From positions 1 to 6,680 of the forward strand of contig CAJLXE010000091.1 of NCBI GenBank assembly GCA_905210525.1: a DNA stretch of 6,680 nt, read 5' to 3'. This DNA is from an uncultured Clostridia bacterium (GTDB taxonomy: Bacteria; Bacillota; Clostridia; HGM11327). Under the pieces are notes generated by a model. The model saw only the letters and a program-made list of their open reading frames with translations, did no database searches and was not told where the DNA came from. The first letter of the stretch is position 1. Every line of letters begins with the position of its first letter. The translations under genes and the position numbers were made by a program. This document shows, in pieces, positions 1-5,030 of the stretch.

Positions 1-5
1 TTGAC

Positions 6-55
6 GAAGCGTTATAAAATTGCGCAAATTTTATGCTTCTAGCAATTTTATAACG
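6..55 (-). repeat. Inverted repeat with two mutually exclusive folds (H1)
   Basis: Positions 10-23 (CGTTATAAAATTGC) and 42-55 (GCAATTTTATAACG) are a perfect 14-bp inverted repeat around an 18-base centre. The arm at 10-21 also takes part in a second fold: ATAAAATT at 14-21 pairs with AATTTTAT at 27-34 across a 5-base loop, and GAAGC at 6-10 pairs with GCTTC at 35-39 across a 3-base bulge. The two folds cannot coexist. No T-run follows on either strand, so this is not an ordinary intrinsic terminator. The pairing is read directly; any switching role is inference. The element may continue beyond the left edge. Confidence 0.6.
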
Positions 56-160
56 TTGTGAAAATAAATATTCAAATCCACGCCTTACGGCGTGAATTTC
101 TCTGTATTTGCTTTGCAAATACAGATGACGGCTACGCCGTCTATATTTATTATAACACAA
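56..160 (-). other. Four-way-junction (cloverleaf-like) structured element, possible ncRNA or folded repeat
   Basis: Three hairpins sit almost end to end. H2 is 74-99, with AAAT/ATTT and CACGCC/GGCGTG stems and one C/A mismatch. H3 is 101-125, a perfect 11-bp stem with a 3-base loop. H4 is 127-141, a perfect 6-bp stem with a 3-base loop. Single bases (100, 126, 142) or two bases (72-73) join them. They are enclosed by a long-range stem: AATAAATAT at 63-71 pairs perfectly with ATATTTATT at 143-151, and TTGTG at 56-60 pairs with CACAA at 156-160, separated by a 2x4 internal loop. On the minus strand the loops are GTAA (H2), AAA (H3) and GTA (H4). It lies about 100 bases after the kinase stop codon in the same reading direction. 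I recognise no named RNA family. It could be a structured 3'UTR, an independent small RNA, or a non-autonomous palindromic repeat dispersed in the genome. Confidence 0.5.
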
Positions 161-234
161 TTAAATGCTTCGCATTTAACCGTTATGTTTTTGCCTTACA
201 GCAAAAACAAAGATGTATTTATTATACCACAATT
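142..234 (-). repeat. Direct repeats 142-162 and 214-234 flanking hairpins H5 and H6
   Basis: The 21-base segments 142-162 and 214-234 match at 19 of 21 positions and start exactly 72 bases apart; both carry TATTTATTATA-M-CACAATT. Between them, H5 (161-179) is a perfect 8-bp stem, TTAAATGC/GCATTTAA, with a 3-base loop. H6 (186-209) is a perfect 9-bp stem, TGTTTTTGC/GCAAAAACA, with a 6-base loop. On the minus strand H5 has the loop GAA closed by GC, and H6 closes a GTAA loop with a T-G pair. The second copy can also pair with 56-70, giving an alternative closing stem that would enclose all five hairpins. The pattern suggests a duplicated module. No protein-coding potential is seen. Confidence 0.6.
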
Positions 235-249
235 TCCATGCAGTTTCAA
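221..249 (-). promoter_or_regulatory. Candidate promoter reading leftwards into the hairpin array
   Basis: On the minus strand TTGAAA (244-249) lies 17 bases from TATAAT (221-226), and the -10 box is preceded by TGG, giving an extended TGnTATAAT form. A start near 214 would transcribe H6, H5 and the junction element. The other copy of the repeat also has TGT-TATAAT (149-154) but no matching -35 box. Because TATAAT is part of a repeated, pairing segment, the match could be incidental to the structure. Confidence 0.35.
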
Positions 250-260
250 GTCAAAGTAAA

Positions 261-1301
261 TTATATCTGCAACGGGAGCTCCACCTCAAACACGGAGCCT
301 TGTCCCGGAACGCTTTCTACCGTTACCGTACCCTCGCACAAATCCACTATACGCTTTACAAGTGCAAGCCCGAGCCCGTTTCCGTCCGCCTTACGCGTGG
401 TGTCTCCCTGATAAAACTTTTCAAATATGTGCTTTTGGACCTCTTCGTCCATACCGCATCCGTTGTCTGCCACGGATACCTTTACGGAATTTTCGCCGGA
501 AGTCATTATTATTGTAATAATTCCGTTTTCGCCCGTAAATTTGACCGCATTGCCTATAAGATTATACCACACCTGATAAATAAGCGCCTCATTGTTGTTA
601 TAGCTTTGCTTCGGCAGATCTATGTCAAAGCTTATATTTTTGGCTTCCCATACGTTTTCAAGCGCAAGCACGGCTTTTCTTATCTGCTCGTCAAGACGGT
701 ATGTTTTTTTATCTGTAATCATCTGCTGATTCTCAAGCTTGGACATATTCAAAACGTTTCCGCACAAAACAGAAAGTCGTTCCGAATTATCGATTATCTT
801 GTTTATGTACTCATTGCTTTTGTCCTCGGAAATATTCCTGTCCTGAAGAAGCATCGCATACCCCTGAATCGCAGCTATCGGGGTCTTGAACTCATGAGAT
901 ACGTTTACCACAAAATCATTCCGGAGCGTTTCTATTCCGTCAAGCTCCTTTGCCATCGCATTAAAACTGGATGACATATCGCTCACTTCGCGTATCAGAC
1001 TTTTTTCGGGCAAGCGCACGGAAAAATCACCTCTTGCAACCTGTCGGAACATTTTGCTCATATGCGTAAGCGGCTTAAGTATTTTTTTCCCGACAAGAAC
1101 GGAAATCGATGTGCCTATCAATATGCTTATTATAAACAACAAAAAAATATACAGTCTGCTTATGGACTCCCTGTATTGACCGTCACTGTAATCATATATA
1201 ATGCTTACCACAGTATAAATTATACACATAGTCAAAACCAATATAAGAAATACAACAACCGAAAAATACACCCACAATCTGGGCGACTTTCTTTTTTTCA
1301 T
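261..1301 (-). CDS. Sensor histidine kinase with minimal extracytoplasmic region
   Basis: Membrane-bound kinase that should autophosphorylate on a histidine and pass the phosphate to the response regulator encoded just upstream. In a 346-residue numbering: membrane helix 1 is about 10-35, a short outside loop about 36-49, helix 2 about 50-72, HAMP about 72-124, and a HisKA domain with the H-box SHEFKTP (His136, with the E-x-x-T type phosphatase motif). The ATPase domain follows, with N-box NLIGNAVKF (Asn247/Asn251), G1 DNGCGM (about 279-284), F-box IFEKFYQ and G2 GNGLGL (about 307-312). All catalytic boxes are intact. I start at the ATG at 1299-1301. A TTG four codons earlier (1311-1313) is open but sits one base from the AAAGGA site, too close for initiation. 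The gap to the regulator stop is 21 bases. The signal sensed is unknown, and the outer loop is too short for a ligand-binding domain. Confidence 0.93.
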   Translation of the reverse strand: MKKRKSPRLWVYFSVVVFLILVLTMCIIYTVVSIIYDYSDGQYRESISRLYIFLLFIISILIGTSISVLVGKKILKPLTHMSKMFRQVARGDFSVRLPEKSLIREVSDMSSSFNAMAKELDGIETLRNDFVVNVSHEFKTPIAAIQGYAMLLQDRNISEDKSNEYINKIIDNSERLSVLCGNVLNMSKLENQQMITDKKTYRLDEQIRKAVLALENVWEAKNISFDIDLPKQSYNNNEALIYQVWYNLIGNAVKFTGENGIITIIMTSGENSVKVSVADNGCGMDEEVQKHIFEKFYQGDTTRKADGNGLGLALVKRIVDLCEGTVTVESVPGQGSVFEVELPLQI

Positions 1302-1314
1302 ATCCGAACACAAA

Positions 1315-1320
1315 TCCTTT
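1315..1320 (-). promoter_or_regulatory. Ribosome binding site AAAGGA of the histidine kinase
   Basis: AAAGGA on the minus strand lies 13 bases before the ATG at 1301 but only one base before the alternative TTG at 1313. The spacing is slightly long for the ATG but impossible for the TTG, so it supports the shorter protein. Confidence 0.6.
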
Positions 1321-1322
1321 CG

Positions 1323-1997
1323 TTACGTTTTTCTGACCGCTTTATAGCCCAGTCCGCGTATAGTGATTATTTCAAAGTCTTTGTTATCTGCAAAGCGTTC
1401 TCTTAGCCTGTTTATGTGAGTATTTATGGTTCTGTCGTCCGTTTCGGAATCAAGCCCCCATATTTCATCCATGAGCTGCTGTCTTGTGAATATTTTTCCC
1501 GGATATGAAAGAAGCTTATATATGAGTAAAAATTCCTTCTGTGGAAGCATATATTCTGTACCCGCCGTACTGACCGTCATTGAATCGTAATCCAGCACGG
1601 TAGTTCCCACCGTTATTTTTTTATCGTTTATTATCTTAGCTCTTCTGAGAAGCGCTCCCACCCTGAGTACAAGCTCGTTTACGTTTATCGGCTTAACCAT
1701 ATAATCGTCCGTACCCAGATAAAAGCCCTTCTGCATCGCGTCATAGTCATCCTTAGCGGTTACCATCAGAATAGGCATTGTGTAATTTGAATCGCGCAGA
1801 GCCTTTGTAAGCTCATATCCGTCCATGTTGGGCATCATTATGTCCGCAACAATAAGATCAATATACTCCTTGTCTATTATGTCCAGAGCCTTTTCTCCGT
1901 CCGCCGCGGAAAAACATCTGTAACCGTTCTGTGTGAGCACTGCATGAAACAGTTCTCTGAGATCCTTGTTGTCTTCAACTATAAGAATATTAAACAT
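1323..1997 (-). CDS. OmpR/PhoB-family response regulator
   Basis: Cytoplasmic DNA-binding partner of the downstream histidine kinase. Residues 1-118 form a receiver domain with the acidic pair Glu8/Asp9, phospho-acceptor Asp52 (in ADIMMPNMDG), Thr80, Tyr99 and Lys102 (MVKP), all expected for an active receiver. Residues about 130-222 are a winged-helix Trans_reg_C domain, with a recognition helix around DDRTINTHINRLRERF and the wing ITIRGLGYKA. The 224-residue length is typical of the family. The ATG at 1995-1997 gives the normal MFNILIVEDN start. The Shine-Dalgarno signal is poor: AAAGG lies 22 bases upstream, and no better in-frame start exists. The gene follows the malic enzyme by 58 bases and precedes the kinase by 21. 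Its target promoters are unknown. Confidence 0.96.
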   Translation of the reverse strand: MFNILIVEDNKDLRELFHAVLTQNGYRCFSAADGEKALDIIDKEYIDLIVADIMMPNMDGYELTKALRDSNYTMPILMVTAKDDYDAMQKGFYLGTDDYMVKPINVNELVLRVGALLRRAKIINDKKITVGTTVLDYDSMTVSTAGTEYMLPQKEFLLIYKLLSYPGKIFTRQQLMDEIWGLDSETDDRTINTHINRLRERFADNKDFEIITIRGLGYKAVRKT

Positions 1998-2055
1998 TGC
2001 AATTACCGGATTTAACGAACCTTTCAGTATTATTTATACTCTGTAAAATCTCAGG
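1998..2055 (-). other. Spacer between malic enzyme and response regulator, with a small inverted repeat
   Basis: AGTAT (2026-2030) and ATACT (2036-2040) form a 5-bp inverted repeat around TATTT. No terminator is present. I see TATAAA- and TTTACA-like words on the minus strand, but not at promoter spacing. Read-through from the malic enzyme gene is therefore the simplest reading, though a weak internal promoter or an autoregulatory site cannot be excluded. Confidence 0.35.
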
Positions 2056-3228
2056 TTATATTCTTGCGACTCCCGTGGCGTGTGCTGCTTCAATCACCGC
2101 ATCGGCAACAACTTTGGCAACTCTTTTGTCAAGCGCAGGCGAAATAATGTTTTCCGGAGAAAGCTCATTATCCGGAATAAGAGACGCAAGAGCAAACGAT
2201 GTCGCAACTTTCATTTCCTCGTTTATACACGACGCACGGCAATCAAGCGCACCTCTGAATATTCCCGGGAAAGCAAGCACATTGTTTATCTGATTGGGGA
2301 AATCGGATCTGCCCGTACCCACAACCGCCGCACCTGCTTTTTTTGCAAGATCCGGCATAATTTCCGGCGTCGGATTCGCCATTGGGAATACAATGGCTCT
2401 TTCTGCCATAGACTTTATCATATCTTCCGTAACAACGCCCGGCGCGCTCACTCCTACGAATACATCCGCACCTTTCATAGCGTCTGCAAGCGAACCCGTA
2501 ATACACTCTTCATTTGTAATCGCCGCCATTTCCGCGTGAGCGCTGTTCAGGGATCCGTCTTTACGGCACAGTATTCCGAACCTGTCCACCATAACAAGGT
2601 GCTTTATACCGAGATTAAGCAAGTGCTTGCCTATTGCAATGCCTGCCGAACCTGCACCGTTTATTACAACCCGCACATCCCCCATATTTTTTCCGACAAC
2701 CTTAAGCGCATTTATAAGCGCCGCCGCCACTACTATCGCCGTACCGTGCTGATCATCGTGAAATACGGGAATATCGCATATTTCTTTTAATTTCTTTTCT
2801 ATTTCAAAACATCTCGGCGCACTTATATCTTCAAGATTTATTCCTCCGAACGAACCCGACATAAGATATATTGTACGCACAAGTTCATCCACGTCCTTTG
2901 TTCTGAGGCATATCGGGAATGCGTCAACATCCGCAAATTCCTTGAACAGAGCGCATTTACCCTCCATTACGGGCATTCCGGCTTCCGGACCTATATCGCC
3001 CAAACCCAACACTGCCGTGCCGTCCGTTATAACCGCAACAAGATTGGATCTTCTTGTAAGCTCCCACGATTTATTTACATCGTCCCGTATTTCAAGGCAC
3101 GGCTGTGCAACTCCCGGCGTATATGCCAGAGAAAGATCTTCCCTGCTTTCAACCTTTACGCGCGACACAACCTCTATCTTGCCTCGCCACTCATAATGCT
3201 TTTTCAATGATTCTTCGCGTATATCCAT
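2056..3228 (-). CDS. Short-form NAD(P)-dependent malic enzyme (oxaloacetate-decarboxylating type)
   Basis: Cytoplasmic enzyme converting L-malate to pyruvate and CO2 while reducing NAD(P)+, with divalent metal. At 390 residues it is the compact bacterial form and lacks the phosphotransacetylase-like C-terminal domain of the long MaeB type. Visible landmarks are AYTPGVA with catalytic Tyr36, GLGDIGPEAGMPVMEGK with Lys91, metal ligands Glu132/Asp133 in NLEDI, FHDDQHGTA (Asp158/Asp159), the Rossmann loop GAGSAG (191-196), ANPTPEI (284-290) and GTGRSDFPNQINNVLAFPG (304-322). Asp215 at the end of the second nucleotide-binding strand leans towards NAD, but cofactor choice cannot be settled from sequence. 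The start MDIREES fits the family. The gene lies 68 bases after fumC, so the pair could run fumarate to malate to pyruvate. The ribosome binding site is distant (GAGGA, 15 bases) and overlaps a hairpin. Confidence 0.95.
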   Translation of the reverse strand: MDIREESLKKHYEWRGKIEVVSRVKVESREDLSLAYTPGVAQPCLEIRDDVNKSWELTRRSNLVAVITDGTAVLGLGDIGPEAGMPVMEGKCALFKEFADVDAFPICLRTKDVDELVRTIYLMSGSFGGINLEDISAPRCFEIEKKLKEICDIPVFHDDQHGTAIVVAAALINALKVVGKNMGDVRVVINGAGSAGIAIGKHLLNLGIKHLVMVDRFGILCRKDGSLNSAHAEMAAITNEECITGSLADAMKGADVFVGVSAPGVVTEDMIKSMAERAIVFPMANPTPEIMPDLAKKAGAAVVGTGRSDFPNQINNVLAFPGIFRGALDCRASCINEEMKVATSFALASLIPDNELSPENIISPALDKRVAKVVADAVIEAAHATGVARI

Positions 3229-3240
3229 AATATTATCAAT

Positions 3241-3257
3241 GCGTCCTCAAAAGACGC
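3241..3257 (-). promoter_or_regulatory. Small hairpin overlapping the distant Shine-Dalgarno of the malic enzyme
   Basis: GCGTC (3241-3245) and GACGC (3253-3257) form a 5-bp stem with a 7-base loop. On the minus strand, GAGGA at 3244-3248 is half in the loop and half in the stem, 15 bases before the ATG. This is the only Shine-Dalgarno-like word in the fumC to malic enzyme spacer. No T-run follows, so it is not a terminator. A translational role is inference. Confidence 0.3.
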
Positions 3258-3296
3258 CCCTTTCTTTCAGAAAAATTGTTATTTATAAATGCGGTT

Positions 3297-4667
3297 TTAC
3301 ACCATTTCTTCCGGATGGAAATATTTATCGAAATCCGCTTCGCCAAGATATCCGAGCTGCACGCACGCCTCGCGCAACGAAAGATTTTCCCCGTGAGCCT
3401 TATGTACCACGCGGGCAGCGTTTTCATATCCTATATAAGGCGTCAGAGCAGTCACGAGCATCAGCGAATTATGCAGATTACCTCTCATTTTATCCTTTAC
3501 CGCCTTTATTCCGCATACGCAGTTCTTTTCAAACGATATGCACACGTCCCCGAGAAGTCTTACCGACTGCAAATAGTTGTATATGCATACGGGCATGAAC
3601 ACGTTGAGTTCAAAATTTCCCTGTGATGCCGCAATTCCTACCGCTGTATCATTTGCCATTACCTGCACCGCAACCATTGTTACAGCCTCGCACTGCGTCG
3701 GGTTTACTTTACCCGGCATTATCGAAGAGCCCGGTTCGTTTTCCGGTATTGTTATTTCGCCCAGACCGCAACGCGGACCGCTTGCCAGCCAGCGGATATC
3801 GTTTGCTATTTTCATGAGGTCGCACGCAAGAGCCTTTAACGCGCCGTGCGAAAAAACAAGCTCATCCTTTGACGTCAGCGCATGAAATTTGTTTTCCGCC
3901 GTATAAAATTCAGTACCTGTAACTGCACAAATCTCCTTTGACACGGCAACATCGAATCCCTTGGGCGCATTGAGTCCCGTGCCTACCGCCGTTGCCCCGA
4001 GAGCAAGTCTGCGCAAAGGTTCAAGCGCCGTTTTTATCAGCTCCGAATCCTTTTCCAAAGAGCTTCTCCAACCGCTTATTTCCTGAGAAAACGTTATCGG
4101 TGTAGCGTCCTCCAGATGAGTTCTTCCGCTCTTTACTATTCCTTCGTTTTCTTTTTCGAGACGCAAAAACGTATTTATCAATTTATCTATTGCCGGCAAA
4201 AGTTCGCGCTCCGTTTTGCACACCGCCGCTATATGCATTGCCGTCGGGAACGTGTCGTTTGACGACTGCGACATATTGACGTCGTCATTCGGATGCAAAA
4301 GCTTTTCCCCGGCAATTTCGTTTCCTCGGTTTGCTATGACTTCATTTGCATTCATATTGCTCTGAGTGCCGCTTCCGGTCTGCCATACTGCAAGCGGAAA
4401 ATGTGCGTCAAGCTTGCCGTCAATTACTTCCCGCGCGGCTTTTGATATCGCATCAAGTTTTTTATCCGTCATTCTGTTCGGAACAAGGCCTGCATTCGCA
4501 CGGGCTGCCGCAAGCTTAAGTATTCCGAAAGAATGTATTACATCAACAGGCATTTTTTCTATGCCTATTCTGAAATTTTCAAGACTGCGCTGAGTCTGCG
4601 CCCCCCAGTATTTATCTGCCGGAACTTTTACCTCACCCATCGAATCATGTTCAATACGGTATTCCAT
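3297..4667 (-). CDS. fumC: Class II fumarate hydratase (fumarase C)
   Basis: Iron-independent homotetrameric enzyme that reversibly hydrates fumarate to L-malate in the cytoplasm. The 456-residue length is normal for the family. Landmarks are SGTQSNMNANEV (99-110), SQSSNDTFPTAMH (133-145), GRTHLEDATP (181-190) containing His184, equivalent to Escherichia coli His188, and the fumarase/aspartase signature GSSIMPGKVNP (313-323) with catalytic Ser314. The GTQSN, SSNDT and THLEDATP forms favour fumarase over aspartase or argininosuccinate lyase; aspartase is the main alternative but less likely. The ATG at 4665-4667 is preceded by AAAGG (4679-4683) 11 bases away. It is the first gene of a probable unit with malic enzyme and the two-component pair, behind its own promoter at 4717-4745. 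Confidence 0.96.
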   Translation of the reverse strand: MEYRIEHDSMGEVKVPADKYWGAQTQRSLENFRIGIEKMPVDVIHSFGILKLAAARANAGLVPNRMTDKKLDAISKAAREVIDGKLDAHFPLAVWQTGSGTQSNMNANEVIANRGNEIAGEKLLHPNDDVNMSQSSNDTFPTAMHIAAVCKTERELLPAIDKLINTFLRLEKENEGIVKSGRTHLEDATPITFSQEISGWRSSLEKDSELIKTALEPLRRLALGATAVGTGLNAPKGFDVAVSKEICAVTGTEFYTAENKFHALTSKDELVFSHGALKALACDLMKIANDIRWLASGPRCGLGEITIPENEPGSSIMPGKVNPTQCEAVTMVAVQVMANDTAVGIAASQGNFELNVFMPVCIYNYLQSVRLLGDVCISFEKNCVCGIKAVKDKMRGNLHNSLMLVTALTPYIGYENAARVVHKAHGENLSLREACVQLGYLGEADFDKYFHPEEMV

Positions 4668-4716
4668 AGTTTGTTATACCTTTCTATATATACTGCAATA
4701 ATAACTATACCTTTAT

Positions 4717-4745
4717 ATTTTATCATAGTTTACGGTCTTTTGCAA
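4717..4745 (-). promoter_or_regulatory. Promoter of fumC
   Basis: On the minus strand TTGCAA (4740-4745) and TAAAAT (4717-4722) are separated by exactly 17 bases, predicting a start near 4710 and a leader of about 43 bases. An overlapping alternative is TTGATG (4746-4751) with TATGAT (4722-4727) at 18 bases. The TTTTCAAC cluster lies about 60-220 bases further upstream. Both boxes are read by eye. Confidence 0.55.
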
Positions 4746-4807
4746 CATCAAAAGAAATATAATAATTGCACGCTATTTAACAGTTCGGGTACCAATGTGA
4801 AATTGTA

Positions 4808-4834
4808 AAGTTTTCAACATTAATTTGAAAACTT
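4808..4834. repeat. Perfect 10-bp inverted repeat AAGTTTTCAA / TTGAAAACTT
   Basis: The arms at 4808-4817 and 4825-4834 are perfect complements around a 7-base centre (CATTAAT). The symmetry and AT-rich centre look like an operator for a dimeric regulator. No T-run follows on the minus strand, so it is not a terminator. Confidence 0.55.
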
Positions 4835-4900
4835 ATCAACATATGCCTATGTTTTCAACATAAAAACCTGCTTTATCGTATAAAAATAAATAAATCAACA

Positions 4901-4929
4901 CAGTTTTCGACATTATAAGTTGAAAACTG
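4901..4929. repeat. Second operator-like inverted repeat CAGTTTTCGAC / GTTGAAAACTG
   Basis: The 11-base arms at 4901-4911 and 4919-4929 match at 10 of 11 pairs around a 7-base centre (ATTATAA). Centre length and the AGTTTTC/GAAAACT arms are shared with the repeat at 4808-4834, so the two are likely copies of one binding site. Confidence 0.55.
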
Positions 4930-4966
4930 CATTTTATAGGTTGAAAACGTGTTTTTACGCGTTGAA

Positions 4967-5002
4967 AAAAAGAACGGCAATATAAATACAGCCGTTCTTT
5001 TT
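4967..5002 (-). terminator. Intrinsic terminator after the PnuC-like gene
   Basis: AAAAAGAACGGC (4967-4978) and GCCGTTCTTTTT (4991-5002) are a perfect 12-bp inverted repeat with a 12-base loop. On the minus strand the stem runs into seven T (4965-4971), starting 28 bases after the stop codon at 5031. The plus strand also has a short T-run, so weak two-way activity is possible. Confidence 0.88.
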
Positions 5003-5030
5003 GTTATATTACATATAATTACATTTATTA

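Larger units (their letters stand above)
4808..4969. repeat. Cluster of TTTTCAAC-type boxes upstream of fumC
   Basis: Nine related boxes fall within 162 bases. On the plus strand these are TTTTCAACA (4811-4819), TTATCAACA (4833-4841), TTTTCAACA (4852-4860), AAATCAACA (4892-4900) and TTTTCGACA (4904-4912). On the minus strand there are cores ending at 4824-4832, 4919-4927, 4940-4948 and 4961-4969. TTATCAACA differs by one base from the DnaA box TTATCCACA, and TTTTCAACA by one from the relaxed form TTWTNCACA. They could be weak DnaA boxes or operators of an unknown regulator. They lie upstream of the predicted fumC start site, so a DNA-level role is likelier than a role in the mRNA. The gap 4668-5030 has no gene. 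Confidence 0.55.

Noticed and set aside
56..160. tRNA gene, suggested by the cloverleaf outline
   Set aside because: There is no TTC-G-type T-loop, no CCA-like 3' end, no 7-base anticodon loop, and the arm loops are only 3-4 bases.
74..209. CRISPR array
   Set aside because: The units are hairpins with different stem sequences, without a constant direct repeat or uniform spacers, and no cas genes are present.
186..209. H6 as the intrinsic terminator of the kinase transcript
   Set aside because: The stem is good, but on the minus strand it is followed by TAACGG rather than a T-run; the other hairpins also lack one.
58..411. 117-residue plus-strand open frame through the hairpin array
   Set aside because: Its sequence is produced by translating palindromes and then the antisense of the kinase; no coding signature is seen.
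213..974. 253-residue plus-strand open frame
   Set aside because: It is the antisense shadow of the histidine kinase, with low-complexity tyrosine/histidine-rich translation, no family resemblance and no good ribosome binding site; the minus strand carries all kinase motifs.
2080..2790. 236-residue plus-strand open frame
   Set aside because: Antisense to the malic enzyme; arginine/histidine/cysteine-rich translation typical of a shadow frame, while the minus strand shows a complete enzyme.
4533..4808. 91-residue plus-strand open frame across the fumC 5' end
   Set aside because: Half is antisense to fumC and the rest is AT-rich promoter DNA; no start signal or recognisable domain.
4808..4969. 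Chromosomal replication origin
   Set aside because: Boxes are imperfect, no dnaA, dnaN or partition genes flank the spacer, and gene direction does not change across it; kept only as a DnaA-like cluster hypothesis.
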